From the NCBI GenBank assembly GCA_937928555.1, contig CALFWR010000072.1, positions 31,934-95,933 on the forward strand: 64,000 bases of DNA, given 5' to 3'. Positions 15,331 through 24,163 of the stretch are shown here, one piece after another. The DNA comes from an uncultured Pirellulaceae bacterium (GTDB lineage: Bacteria > Planctomycetota > Planctomycetia > Pirellulales > Pirellulaceae). Each line of letters begins with the position of its first letter. Within the stretch, counting starts at the first letter, position 1. The translations under genes and the position numbers were made by a program. The notes beneath the pieces were generated by a model. That model ran no database searches. It was given only the letters and a program-made list of their open reading frames with translations, and was not told where the DNA came from.

Positions 15331-16620
15331 ATGAAAAAACGGAACAAGATTCAATGGGCACTGATGCTCGCTGCTCTCCCCTTTCTGGCAACGGCAGCCG
15401 CTTCCGCCCACCAATGGATTTCGGCTAATTCTCCAATCGATGCACCCGTCATCGCTGATGGCAATTTCTCATCGGCTCGCGTGCACAACATCGTGCTCAA
15501 TCGCAACGGTGGAATCGAAGGCCGAGTAACAAACATCGATGGCGAAGAAGGCCAAGGGCTTGAAAGCCTGAAAGTCTATTTCGTCCGCAACGGCGAAATC
15601 GCCAACGAAACAACAACCGATGAAAACGGTAAGTTCCACATCGACAACATGATCGAAGGTGCCTACTCGTTCGTCGCAACGGGTGAAAACGGTTTTGCTG
15701 CTTACGGCGTCAACGTCGTGGCTCACGCCCAAGGCGCTTCAACAAACATCATCGAAGCTGCGGCTGTTTCGCCAAGCTTCTCTGTCGTTCAGCGAATCCT
15801 TCGAGACAACCTTCCAGCGGAAATCGCTCAGGAAATCATCGAAGGATCTTCCAACATCACTGACAAGATGGTCGGTTCAAACCGCATCAAGCTCAGCAAC
15901 GGAACTCTGACCGGCCACTTGGTGCCTCTCTTCGGTCAAACTTCTGACGTCGAAGGCACGCACGTTCACATTATCCAAGGCGACAAGCAAATCGCTGAAG
16001 TCGAAGCCAATGCTTCGGGTGCATTTTCGGTATCCAATCTCGAGCCTGGCGTTTACGACTTCGTTGCTGCTGGTCCAACCGGAATCGCCGCTGTAAGCTT
16101 TCAGGCGATCGATGACGTCATCACGGCTTCATCAATCGACAGTGATGAAATCCCAGTAGCGATCGAGCCTGCCGCTGCGGCAGCGGCTCTTCCTTTCCAG
16201 GACGTTGTTAACACTGACATTCCCTTCGATGCTTCTTCATCTCTGGACGTCTGCCTGACTTGCCAGAATGATGCGGGTTTCGTCGGTCAGCAAGCAGGTT
16301 TTGCTGGCGATCCAATCGTTAACACTGGCTACGAAGCGGCTCCTATCGAGTACGCCTCTGAGGCCGTTAGCTTGGGCGGTGCCTGTGGCGGAACTTGCGG
16401 TGCTGCTGCTGACTTCAGTGGCTTCAGCAGCTGCAATACTTGCAACTCTTGCTGCGGCGGAGCAACTGCAGGTGGCCGAGGTGGAATCGGCGGTCGTCTC
16501 TTCGGCGGACGCTTGGGCGGAACCGGACTTCGTCGTCTGGCGCTTCTGGGTGGAATCGCTGGTGCGGTTGTCGCAATCGCAACTGATGACGATGACCAGA
16601 CTCCTGGTGCTCCTAACTAA
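15331..16620 (+). CDS. Secreted protein with carboxypeptidase-regulatory-like domains and Cys/Gly-rich tail
   Basis: The protein has 429 residues from MKKRNKIQW and a signal peptide ending near ATAAASAHQ. Two similar beta-rich modules resemble the carboxypeptidase regulatory-like / SdrD-B fold: residues about 45-120 (GIEGRVTNIDGEEGQGLE, TTDENGKFHIDNMIEGAYSF) and about 195-260 (GTLTGHLVPLFGQ, ASGAFSVSNLEPGVYDF). The C-terminal part is rich in Cys and Gly (CGGTCG, SSCNTCNSCCGG), then Gly/Arg, then a short hydrophobic stretch and the acidic end ATDDDDQTPGAPN. I have seen the hydrophobic-plus-DDDD ending often in planctomycete secreted proteins. A strong terminator follows at 33 bases. Function unknown; cell-surface role likely. 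Confidence 0.7.
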   Translation: MKKRNKIQWALMLAALPFLATAAASAHQWISANSPIDAPVIADGNFSSARVHNIVLNRNGGIEGRVTNIDGEEGQGLESLKVYFVRNGEIANETTTDENGKFHIDNMIEGAYSFVATGENGFAAYGVNVVAHAQGASTNIIEAAAVSPSFSVVQRILRDNLPAEIAQEIIEGSSNITDKMVGSNRIKLSNGTLTGHLVPLFGQTSDVEGTHVHIIQGDKQIAEVEANASGAFSVSNLEPGVYDFVAAGPTGIAAVSFQAIDDVITASSIDSDEIPVAIEPAAAAAALPFQDVVNTDIPFDASSSLDVCLTCQNDAGFVGQQAGFAGDPIVNTGYEAAPIEYASEAVSLGGACGGTCGAAADFSGFSSCNTCNSCCGGATAGGRGGIGGRLFGGRLGGTGLRRLALLGGIAGAVVAIATDDDDQTPGAPN

Positions 16621-16652
16621 GCCAACTTGGCAAAGTTCGAAAACATTGAAGC

Positions 16653-16679
16653 AACCGCCCCAAATCGGGGCGGTTTTTT
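16653..16679 (+). terminator. Rho-independent terminator
   Basis: A perfect 9 bp stem (AACCGCCCC with GGGGCGGTT), a 5-base loop and a TTTT tail lie 33 bases after the stop of the secreted-protein gene. Confidence 0.9.
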
Positions 16680-16736
16680 CATGCGCAGACTCCGCAGTCC
16701 AGCCAGAAACAGATCCACTCTTTCTCGACGACTAAT

Positions 16737-16924
16737 CCCGGATTATTCACGACGACGGGCGTTGATTCGCGTTGAACCTCACTGATACGAAGGTCAAAGC
16801 TGGATTGTCGCTCAGATTTCGGTTCACCTCGTTGATGAAGTCTTGGACAGAGACTCTTTTCAAACCCGTGCGATGATCACTGGCTAAACTGAAAGCTACG
16901 CCCACGCCTCTTGAATAATCCGGG
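16737..16924 (-). mobile_element. MITE-like element, copy A (188 bp, 5 bp target duplication CTAAT)
   Basis: The element has terminal inverted repeats of about 26 bp beginning CCCGGATTATTCACGA on the left and ending GAATAATCCGGG on the right. It is flanked by perfect CTAAT direct repeats (16732-16736 and 16925-16929). The orientation is opposite to copies B and C, judged from which end carries GGCGTGGGCGT. The inside aligns with copies C and D around TTCATC-NN-CGAGGTGAACCG when read on the minus strand. No transposase is encoded. It sits between the terminator at 16653 and the end of the SprT-like gene. Confidence 0.88.
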
Positions 16925-16987
16925 CTAATGTCAGATGTTTCCGGGGCGTTAAGCCGGCATTGTGCAGCACCACGTGTAATCTGTTGC

Positions 16988-17818
16988 CTACGCCGCAGAC
17001 GCCTTTTTTAACTGATTCAGCGGAACGTAGAACTTTCGGTAACAGACGCCGTCACTGTATGCCACGCCTGACGAATCCTTCACAAGGACGGTCGCTCGCT
17101 TGGTAATTCGATTTACCAATCCCTGGTATCGCCTGCCATCTCGGTAAAAGCAAACAAAGTCGCCGCAGCGGATCCCCAGCGAACGACTCGCGACGTCGCG
17201 GGGCGTCAGCAACTCATGATTCGATTCGACATGGCCGAAGTTTCGTTTCACAAATCGGCGAAACGGCCCCGCTTGGCAATTCGAATCGCCGGTCAGCATC
17301 AGTTCCACCAAATGAACCATTTCGTGCTCCACAATCCGTTGCAAAGCCTCCAGCCTTGACCGGCAGGCAAGCCCGCCAACAGTGGATTGGGAATCGACAT
17401 TGAAGGTCTCGAACAACGGTGTTGTCGCCACCGCGATTTCAAAACGCGTCTCCGACGGCCTCGCCCCGTACTCACGAACCATCGTCGTCATCCCACCCGA
17501 TATCGTCATTCGTTTTGACAATCGAAAACTCAATGGGCTCGCGTAAGTATGCTCAAAGAAACTGCCTATCTTGCCACCGAAGAAAAACTCATCGGTCGCA
17601 TGAAAGACGTGACCCAGATCGGCAACTGATATCTGGGCAAAGTTCGGCTTGCGTATGTTGGGCGAATTCAGAAGCACGTGCTCAAACACGTGCCTTTGGT
17701 AGCGCCGTACTTCTCGCTGTGCTTGCGTATTTCTGGAAAGAGATGCTTTGAGCTGCGCGCGATTCATCATTGCCCTGCCTGTTGATTCTTTCTTGATTGG
17801 ATTGGATTTGACACTCAT
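16988..17818 (-). CDS. SprT-like zinc metallopeptidase domain protein
   Basis: The protein has about 276 residues with HEMVHLVELM (HExxH) near residue 170, in the arrangement of the SprT-like domain: FFGGKIGSFFEHTYASPLSF upstream (the N-terminal strand pattern) and a conserved helix RLEALQRIVEHEMVHL. After the protease domain come GPFRRFVKRNFGHVES, as in SprT proteins, and a C-terminal part of short strands (GDFVCFYRDGRRYQGLVNRI) that may bind nucleic acid or protein. I saw no C-terminal zinc ribbon. The start is uncertain: 17818 and 17770 are both possible. The eukaryotic relative Spartan cleaves DNA-protein crosslinks; bacterial SprT functions are mostly unknown. It is divergent from the ribonucleotide reductase genes. 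Confidence 0.7.
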   Translation of the reverse strand: MSVKSNPIKKESTGRAMMNRAQLKASLSRNTQAQREVRRYQRHVFEHVLLNSPNIRKPNFAQISVADLGHVFHATDEFFFGGKIGSFFEHTYASPLSFRLSKRMTISGGMTTMVREYGARPSETRFEIAVATTPLFETFNVDSQSTVGGLACRSRLEALQRIVEHEMVHLVELMLTGDSNCQAGPFRRFVKRNFGHVESNHELLTPRDVASRSLGIRCGDFVCFYRDGRRYQGLVNRITKRATVLVKDSSGVAYSDGVCYRKFYVPLNQLKKASAA

Positions 17819-17965
17819 CTTCAAGCGAGTCTTTTGCTTGCATAATTTCGCTAGCGGGAACCACCAGATATTGATCTGAAAAATTTTGCCATTCCGATTT
17901 CCACTCGAATTGCCTTATTTCACGTCCAAACTTGGTAAAGATCCCTTCACACCCACCCCACGAGG

Positions 17966-17979
17966 CACAACATGTGGTG
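17966..17979. promoter_or_regulatory. NrdR-like box 1
   Basis: The 14-mer CACAACATGTGGTG matches the inverted-repeat NrdR box (acaCwAtATaTwGwgt). Its centre is exactly 31 bp from the centre of box 2, the three-turn spacing expected of paired NrdR boxes. It lies about 350 bp before nrdA. Confidence 0.6.
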
Positions 17980-17994
17980 TTGACACGCAAAACA

Positions 17995-18012
17995 ACACCC
18001 ATATATTGGGGT
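17995..18012. promoter_or_regulatory. NrdR-like box 2
   Basis: The 18-mer ACACCCATATATTGGGGT is a near-palindrome (7 of 9 pairs) with the AT-rich centre typical of NrdR boxes, 31 bp centre-to-centre from box 1. Confidence 0.55.
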
Positions 18013-18065
18013 TCGTCGTGGCGGGAATGAAGAACACTCAAGTTTAGCCACCCTAAACCGCCCAA

Positions 18066-18086
18066 CTGGCAGCCTGAGGCTGCCAG
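18066..18086. other. Perfect hairpin between NrdR-like boxes
   Basis: A 9 bp perfect stem, CTGGCAGCC with GGCTGCCAG, and a 3-base TGA loop. There is no T run, so it is not a standard terminator; it may be a repeat palindrome or an mRNA leader structure. Confidence 0.6.
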
Positions 18087-18098
18087 GATCGAACGAAC

Positions 18099-18112
18099 CA
18101 CAACATGTTGTG
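18099..18112. promoter_or_regulatory. NrdR-like box 3 (perfect palindrome)
   Basis: CACAACATGTTGTG is a perfect 14 bp palindrome nearly identical to box 1 (two differences) and fits the NrdR consensus. It lies 212 bases before the nrdA start. Confidence 0.65.
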
Positions 18113-18323
18113 TTGAGTTCACGACAAAAAGACCTCGGCCGCGTGACCAGATGTGTCCCAGCAGCGGCGAAAACGAGGCTATGAACGGAACAACTCGGCT
18201 CAAGCAAGGATGCGACTCCTATTCTGCTGTCATGCAGTGGATTGGTGAATGCACTTCATTGCCCAATGTCGTGTTTTTGCCAACAGCGGGCATCAAGCCC
18301 AAGGAAAAAAGGAGATCAAAGGA

Positions 18324-21185
18324 ATGCCAGAGTCAGGAAACTTCCAACCATCAGGTTCATCCGACCTAACCACCAGTTCTTCACCGGGTGCCGGAGTTAT
18401 GAACGTTATCAAAAGAGACGGTCGACAGGTTTCGTTTGAACGAAAACTGATCACGCGTGCTTTGGAGAAAGCTTTCTGTGCCGATCTGGATCTGAAAGAG
18501 ATCGAGTCACTTTCGTCCGAGACCACAGACAGCATCTCATCGGTAGCCGAACGGGTCATGAAGATCATCAGTCCGATCGCGCAAACCGATACCGGAGTAT
18601 CGGTCGAAAAGATCCAGGATGTCGTCGAAGCAGAGCTGATGCGAAGTGAGCACTTCTCGGTGGCTCGTCGCTACATTCTCTATCGCGCCGAGCACAACAA
18701 GATCCGTCAGCTTCGCGCCGAAGAACGCATGGAGAGCGATTCTGCGTTCCCTTCGATCATGGTCAGCCGCGACGGGAAACTTGAGAACCTTGACTTCGAG
18801 CGACTGCGTTCGCAAATCGAAGCAGCATGCGAAGGGCTTGAATCCTGCTCTGCGGAAGAGTTGCTGACCGAAGTTCAAAAACAGTTTTTCAACGGCATCA
18901 CGCCACGCGAGATTGCCCGCTGCATGGTTCTGGCGGCCCGATCGCGGATTGAAAACGATCCTGACTACGACACCGTTGCCGGCCGATTGGTGCTTTACAT
19001 TATCTATCGCGAGTCGCTCGGCAAGTCTGGCAAAACTTCCCAAATGGTTGAACGTTATCGGGAGAACTTTGCGGACTACGTCGCTGAAGGCATCAAAGCC
19101 GAACGTCTGACTCCCGAATTGTCTTCATTCGATCTGGAGCGACTCGCCGAAGTCATCGTTCCCGAGCGCGATGAACTGTTTCCCTATCTTGGGCTACAAA
19201 CGATCTACGACCGATATCTTTTGCACATTGACGGACGTCGCTTTGAATCACCCCAGTATTTTTGGATGCGGGTTGCGATGGGTCTGTCTTTGAATGAGGA
19301 CGACAAAAACGCCAGAGCGATCGAGTTCTACAACATCCTCTCTTCATTCCGATTTACTTCGGCAACGCCGACGTTGTTTAATGCGGGCACGCTGCATCCG
19401 CAGCTTAGTTCCTGCTACCTCAGCACCGTCACCGATGATCTGGACAGCATCTTCAAAGCCGTCGCTGACAACGCGAAACTTTCCAAATGGGCCGGTGGAC
19501 TTGGTAACGACTGGACCAACATTCGTGCAACCAATTCCCACATCAAGGGCACCAACGGTCAGAGCCAGGGCGTCATCCCATTCCTCAAGGTCGTCAGCGA
19601 CACCGCCGTTGCCGTCAACCAGGGTGGCAAGCGAAAAGGGGCTGTCTGCTCGTACCTTGAGTCGTGGCACCTCGATGTCGAGGAGTTCCTTGACCTTCGC
19701 AAGAACACCGGTGACGACCGTCGCCGCACGCACGACATGCACACCGCGAACTGGATTCCGGACCTGTTCATGCGTCGCGTGATGGAAGAAAAAGAATGGA
19801 CGTTGTTCAGTCCTGACGAAGTCCCGGACCTTCACGACCTCTACGGCAAGGCTTTCGAGGATCGCTACGTTCACTACGAGCAGCAGGCCGCCGAAGGCAA
19901 CATGCGCCTTTCCCGCAAAATTCCAGCAGTTGAACTTTGGCGAAAGATGCTCACGCGGGTCTTTGAAACGGGTCACCCATGGATCACATTCAAGGATCCA
20001 TCGAACATTCGTTCGCCTCAGGACCACTGCGGCGTGGTTCACAGCAGTAACCTGTGTACCGAAATTCTGCTTAATACCTCCGCCGAAGAAACCGCCGTCT
20101 GCAACCTTGGTTCAATCAACCTGCTGAACCATATCACCGAAGGCGAACTCGACCTGACAAAGCTGGAAGAAACCATCAACACAGCCGTCCGCATGTTGGA
20201 CAACGTGATTGACATTAACTTCTATCCAACGCCCGAAGCAAAGAACGCCAACCAGCGTCATCGGCCTGTTGGGATGGGATTGATGGGATTCCAGGATGCC
20301 CTTTCCGCTTGCGGGATCAGCTACGCCAGCGACGAAGGCGTCGAATTCGCGGACCGCAGCATGGAAGCGATCTCGTGGTTCGCCCTGCTGGCGTCCAGCA
20401 AACTGGCTGAAGAACGTGGCACGTACTCGTCTTACGAGGGCTCCAAATGGGATCGAGGATTGCTTCCGATCGACACCGTTACTCTCCTCGAAGAAGAACG
20501 CGGCGTCCCGGTTGCGATGGACAAATCCACGACCATGGACTGGCAAGTCGTCCGCGACAGCATCGCGAAACACGGCATGCGTAACAGCAACGTCATGGCG
20601 ATCGCTCCCACGGCCACGATTTCCACGATCATCGGCGTCACCCAGTCGATCGAGCCCACCTACAAGCACCTGTTCGTAAAGAGCAATCTGTCAGGCGAAT
20701 TCGTTCAGATCAACGTCAAGCTGGTCAACGAACTCAAGGAACGTGACCTTTGGTGCGACGACCTTCTGGAAGCGATCAAATACTACGACGGTTCGCTGGG
20801 CGAGATCCCGGGGCTTCCCGACGACATCAAAGGCCGCTACGCAACGGCGTTCGAGATTCAGCCAAAGTGGCTGATCGAATGTGCAAGTCGTCGTCAGAAA
20901 TGGATCGACATGGGCCAATCGCTAAACCTCTACCTCGGTCAGCCCAGCGGTCGCAAGCTCGACGACATGTACAAGCTTGCCTGGCAAGCCGGTCTCAAGA
21001 CAACTTACTACCTGCGTTCGCTTGGTGCCACGACGGTCGAAAAGTCCACCGTCGATATCAACAAGTACGGCGTTCAGCCGCGTTGGATGAAGAACGCAAG
21101 TTCCTCATCGGAGATCGCGGTCGAACGTCAACCCGAGGTCAAAGCGTGCAGCATTCTTGACCCTGACTGCGAAGCTTGTCAGTAA
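18324..21185 (+). CDS. nrdA: Class I ribonucleotide reductase alpha subunit NrdA with two ATP-cones
   Basis: This catalytic subunit reduces ribonucleoside diphosphates to deoxyribonucleotides. The start at 18324 (MPESGNFQP) has AAGGAG ten bases upstream, giving 953 residues. Two ATP-cone regulatory domains are visible, [20 protein letters not shown] near residue 27 and [20 protein letters not shown] near 150. The barrel follows with [48 protein letters not shown] (active-site NxCxE) and [20 protein letters not shown]. The C-terminal tail [12 protein letters not shown] supplies the redox cysteines that pass electrons to the active site. nrdB follows in the same direction, and three NrdR-like boxes precede the gene. 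Duplicated ATP-cones are also known in class Ic systems such as that of Chlamydia. Confidence 0.95.
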   Translation: MPESGNFQPSGSSDLTTSSSPGAGVMNVIKRDGRQVSFERKLITRALEKAFCADLDLKEIESLSSETTDSISSVAERVMKIISPIAQTDTGVSVEKIQDVVEAELMRSEHFSVARRYILYRAEHNKIRQLRAEERMESDSAFPSIMVSRDGKLENLDFERLRSQIEAACEGLESCSAEELLTEVQKQFFNGITPREIARCMVLAARSRIENDPDYDTVAGRLVLYIIYRESLGKSGKTSQMVERYRENFADYVAEGIKAERLTPELSSFDLERLAEVIVPERDELFPYLGLQTIYDRYLLHIDGRRFESPQYFWMRVAMGLSLNEDDKNARAIEFYNILSSFRFTSATPTLFNAGTLHPQLSSCYLSTVTDDLDSIFKAVADNAKLSKWAGGLGNDWTNIRATNSHIKGTNGQSQGVIPFLKVVSDTAVAVNQGGKRKGAVCSYLESWHLDVEEFLDLRKNTGDDRRRTHDMHTANWIPDLFMRRVMEEKEWTLFSPDEVPDLHDLYGKAFEDRYVHYEQQAAEGNMRLSRKIPAVELWRKMLTRVFETGHPWITFKDPSNIRSPQDHCGVVHSSNLCTEILLNTSAEETAVCNLGSINLLNHITEGELDLTKLEETINTAVRMLDNVIDINFYPTPEAKNANQRHRPVGMGLMGFQDALSACGISYASDEGVEFADRSMEAISWFALLASSKLAEERGTYSSYEGSKWDRGLLPIDTVTLLEEERGVPVAMDKSTTMDWQVVRDSIAKHGMRNSNVMAIAPTATISTIIGVTQSIEPTYKHLFVKSNLSGEFVQINVKLVNELKERDLWCDDLLEAIKYYDGSLGEIPGLPDDIKGRYATAFEIQPKWLIECASRRQKWIDMGQSLNLYLGQPSGRKLDDMYKLAWQAGLKTTYYLRSLGATTVEKSTVDINKYGVQPRWMKNASSSSEIAVERQPEVKACSILDPDCEACQ

Positions 21186-21222
21186 GCCAACCATTTGTTT
21201 TGTCCCAACTTTGCCAACCCGG

Positions 21223-21244
21223 AGCCGCTACCACGGCGGCTTTT
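21223..21244 (+). terminator. Weak intercistronic hairpin between nrdA and nrdB
   Basis: A 6 bp stem, AGCCGC with GCGGCT, a 7-base loop and a short TTTT tail. It could tune nrdB expression relative to nrdA or cause partial termination. Confidence 0.5.
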
Positions 21245-21290
21245 ATTAAAAACATTCCCCAGTTTGACTGCTAAAGGAGTCGCAAGAAAC

Positions 21291-22346
21291 ATGGCTACGG
21301 ATATTCGAGAATTAAGCGCAACCGGAGTTTCCGGGCGCGTTGACGCCAGTGAGAAACGTCTGATCAACTGTTCAAAGGTCGACGTCAATCAGCTGATGCC
21401 GCTGAAATACAAGTGGGCATGGGAGCATTACGTCAACGGTTGTGCCAACCACTGGATGCCAACCGAAGTCCCGATGAACAAAGACATCGAGATCTGGAAA
21501 TCGGACACGCTCACCGCCGGCGAACGGCACGTGATCATGCGGAACCTCGGGTTTTTCTCGACCGCAGAAAGTCTTGTCGGAAACAATCTGGTTCTGGCAA
21601 TCTTCAAGCACATCACCAACGCAGAATGCCGCCAGTATCTGCTGCGTCAGGCGTTCGAAGAAGCAGTCCATTCGCACACGTTTCTGTACGTAGTTGAAAG
21701 CCTTGGCCTGGACGAAGGCGAAGTCTTCAACATGTACAACGAAGTCCCGGCGATCGCCCGCAAGGACGCGTTCGAGATGGAACTGACTCGTGAAGTCCTG
21801 GATCCGGAATTTACGACCGAGACGTTCGAGGGTGCTCAGGCGTTGCTCAAGAACCTGATCGGATTCTACCTGATCATGGAAGGCATTTTCTTCTACACCG
21901 GATTTGTGATGATCCTTTCGTTCCATCGCAGGAACCTGATGAAGGGCATCGGCGAGCAATTTCAGTACATTCTTCGTGACGAGTCGATCCATCTGAACTT
22001 TGGCATCGACCTGATCAACGGCATCAAGTCCGAGAATCCAGAACTTTGGACTCCCGAGTTCCAGCAGAAGATGATCGATCGGGTTCGCGAGTCGGTTGAA
22101 CTGGAAATCGAGTACGCCAAAGACTGCCTTCCCAACGGAGTCCTTGGTCTCAATGCGGACCTGTTCCGCGACTACGTTCAGTTCATTGCTGACCGTCGCC
22201 TGGAGCGAATCGGTTTGGCGACGCAGTACGGCAGCCCAAACCCATTCCCATGGATGAGCGAAACCATGGACCTTGCCAAGGAAAAGAACTTTTTCGAAAC
22301 GCGAGTCACGGAATATCAAACCGGCGGCCAACTGGACTGGGACTAG
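21291..22346 (+). CDS. nrdB: Ribonucleotide reductase beta subunit NrdB, class Ic-type (Phe at radical Tyr site)
   Basis: The beta subunit holds the dimetal cofactor that starts radical chemistry in NrdA. The start at 21291 has AAAGGAG ten bases upstream; length is 351. Putative ligands are E93, E124, H127, E197, E231 and H234. Each is exactly four residues after its counterpart as I recall it for the Chlamydia trachomatis R2 (89, 120, 123, 193, 227, 230). The position of the tyrosyl radical is F131 ([10 protein letters not shown]), matching the chlamydial F127, and the first ligand is Glu, not Asp. These are the marks of class Ic, which uses a Mn(IV)/Fe(III) centre. No NrdI is visible, consistent with that class. 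A terminator follows. Confidence 0.95.
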   Translation: MATDIRELSATGVSGRVDASEKRLINCSKVDVNQLMPLKYKWAWEHYVNGCANHWMPTEVPMNKDIEIWKSDTLTAGERHVIMRNLGFFSTAESLVGNNLVLAIFKHITNAECRQYLLRQAFEEAVHSHTFLYVVESLGLDEGEVFNMYNEVPAIARKDAFEMELTREVLDPEFTTETFEGAQALLKNLIGFYLIMEGIFFYTGFVMILSFHRRNLMKGIGEQFQYILRDESIHLNFGIDLINGIKSENPELWTPEFQQKMIDRVRESVELEIEYAKDCLPNGVLGLNADLFRDYVQFIADRRLERIGLATQYGSPNPFPWMSETMDLAKEKNFFETRVTEYQTGGQLDWD

Positions 22347-22375
22347 TCAACCCGGCCGCGCAACAGCGCACCACC

Positions 22376-22404
22376 AAGCCCGGCGTCTTTGCCGGGCTTT
22401 TTTT
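22376..22404 (+). terminator. Rho-independent terminator after nrdB
   Basis: A perfect 9 bp stem, AAGCCCGGC with GCCGGGCTT, a 6-base loop and a TTTTT tail, 30 bases after the nrdB stop. Confidence 0.92.
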
Positions 22405-22510
22405 GTGCGCTCGCAACCGCAGCAATGCCAAAGCCGCCATCAATTACATCGCATGACGGTGGTCGTCCACGCGCGCACGAAACGCAATTCAGTGGATGCC
22501 GAAAACTCAA

Positions 22511-22889
22511 CCCGGATTATTCACGAGGCGTGGGCGTCAGAATCAGTTGAGACAGTGATCCGCGACTCAGATACGATGAAACGATCGCTGCGGTTTTCAT
22601 CTACCGGATGATTTACATTTCTTCCCGGATTATTCACGAGGCGTGGGCGTGACTTTCAGTTCAGCCAATGGACGCCGTGTCAGTCTGGGTAAAATCGCTT
22701 TACTGCACTTCATCGGCGAGGTGAACCGAAATTTCCGAGGCGAACCCGGTGTCACGTTTGCTTTTGTGTCGTTCAACCTGATCTACGCCCGTCGTCGTGA
22801 ATAATTCCGGTTCTTGTTGAATTTCAGTCTTTCCCTTGCTCCCGTTGGCCAGACGTAGAATCAACGCCCGTCGTCGTGAATAATCCGGG
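22511..22889 (+). mobile_element. MITE-like element, copy B (outer, interrupted by copy C; TSD CTCAA)
   Basis: The left end CCCGGATTATTCACGA is at 22511 and the right end TGAATAATCCGGG finishes at 22889. Perfect CTCAA direct repeats flank it (22506-22510 and 22890-22894). Copy C (187 bp) plus one 5 bp duplication lies inside; removing both leaves 187 bp, the family length. The interior is diverged from the other copies and its frame is broken by an early TGA. Confidence 0.88.
22624..22810 (+). mobile_element. MITE-like element, copy C (187 bp, nested in copy B; TSD TTCTT)
   Basis: It starts CCCGGATTATTCACGA and ends GAATAATTCCGG, with exact TTCTT direct repeats on both sides (22619-22623 and 22811-22815), which are copy B sequence. 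It is closely similar to copy D, including the AATTCCGG end variant. An open frame runs from GTG in the left repeat to GAATAA in the right repeat, with the core FIGEVNRNFRGEP. No transposase. Confidence 0.9.
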
Positions 22890-22894
22890 CTCAA

Positions 22895-23100
22895 GGTCGC
22901 CCTGCTTCAGCATGAGCCAAACACAATGGCAACCGTTGCGCAAGCGAAGATGGATCGCGGGTTCGGCTTCGGACTCGCTCACGCGTCGGATTACCATTTC
23001 GGGCTCACCGTTGCCCGTTGGTAGCGTTTATGACGAAAGTTCATGCTTAACTGCGAGGTACACTTCTGCGACGACAAGGTTCCATTCATCCTCATTCAGG
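22895..23100 (+). other. Intergenic leader before the glycosyltransferase
   Basis: This is about 200 bases between the right flank of the nested elements and the glycosyltransferase. The frame is open but reads as non-family sequence. No clear promoter or hairpin was found. Confidence 0.4.
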
Positions 23101-23979
23101 ATGACCACAGACAGGCACAACAAGATGATCACTCAGTCCCTCCCCGAGCACACGACCCTCGACCACAGCCAACGATTCGCAGACGTCCTCGAACGACTTC
23201 GTGATTGCGAAGGACTCGTCGAGCAGGAACTGTCCCAGTACCGGGCGGCTGGGGCAAAAGAACCGAAAAACGAAACTGAAACGGCAACAGACTGGCTGCT
23301 GTCGATTGTCATTCCGGTTTACAACGAAGAAGCCACCGTCGCCCGCGTGGTCAGCCGTGTTGCCGCCCTTCCGATCAACAGCGAAATCGTCATTGTCGAT
23401 GATTGCAGCACCGACAGGACCCGCGAGATTCTTTCTCGCCTCGAAGGACTGCCCAACGTCAATGTTATCCTGAAAGAGAAAAATGCAGGAAAAGGCGCCG
23501 CACTGCGAACCGGATTCGAGCATTTCTCAGGCGACTTTGTCATCGTCCAGGACGCAGACCTCGAATACGATCCACGCGACATCCCCACCCTGGTTCAACC
23601 GCTGGTCAACGGAGACGCTGACATCGTTTACGGTTCACGATTCCTTGGCGAAACAGTTCACGACGAGTCCTTCATTCATCGCCTTGGCAATGGAATTCTG
23701 ACATGGGCTTCGAATATGTTTAGTGGCCTGAAGTTGACCGACATGGAAACCTGCTACAAGGCTTTCACTCGCGAAGCCATCGAAGCGGTCGACATTGAAC
23801 AGCAAAGATTTGGCATCGAGCCGGAAATCACGGCCAAGCTGGCCCGCCAGGGATTCCGCTTTCTCGAAGTCCCCATCAGCAGCTACGAAAGCCGGGGCTA
23901 CGACGAAGGCAAGAAAATTGGCGTCCGCGATCTGTTCAATGCTATCTGGTGCATCGGTCGCTACGGCGCCTGCGATTAA
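23101..23979 (+). CDS. Family 2 glycosyltransferase, polyprenyl-phosphate sugar transferase type
   Basis: A GT-A fold enzyme of about 292 residues. After a helical leader of about 60 residues comes SIVIPVYNEEATVARVV (the GT2 N-terminal strand), IVIVDDCSTDRT (nucleotide-binding Asp residues), KEKNAGKGAALRTGF, and QDADLEYDPRDIP, the DxD-like metal site. Later elements VYGSRFLGE and DMETCYKAFTREAIEAVDIE are typical of dolichyl/polyprenyl-phosphate mannose or glucose synthases. No C-terminal membrane helices are seen, so it is the soluble DPM-like type. The start could be 23101 or 23125. Upstream the intergenic region was invaded by the nested elements, which may have changed its promoter. Confidence 0.85.
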   Translation: MTTDRHNKMITQSLPEHTTLDHSQRFADVLERLRDCEGLVEQELSQYRAAGAKEPKNETETATDWLLSIVIPVYNEEATVARVVSRVAALPINSEIVIVDDCSTDRTREILSRLEGLPNVNVILKEKNAGKGAALRTGFEHFSGDFVIVQDADLEYDPRDIPTLVQPLVNGDADIVYGSRFLGETVHDESFIHRLGNGILTWASNMFSGLKLTDMETCYKAFTREAIEAVDIEQQRFGIEPEITAKLARQGFRFLEVPISSYESRGYDEGKKIGVRDLFNAIWCIGRYGACD

Positions 23980-24163
23980 CGGACATAATCGGTGACGTCA
24001 CCACGCCCGCGATGGTTCAATTCGACCCGGCATCGCTGTGTCAGAAACGGGATTGACCGGAAACACTCGTGGGGTGGCCCGCCGTTTTTTGGATCTCAGC
24101 ACTGCACTTCCGAGCCGTTTGGCCTATCCTGACACTGGGCCCACAATTCTACGGATTCAAAAA

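Noticed and set aside
18249..18323. Longer NrdA start 25 residues upstream
   Set aside because: The upstream residues do not match the family and there is no ribosome-binding site there, whereas AAGGAG precedes the Met at 18324.
22261..22611. Plus-strand frame reading out of the end of nrdB
   Set aside because: It is a shadow of nrdB, the terminator and the left part of mobile copy B.
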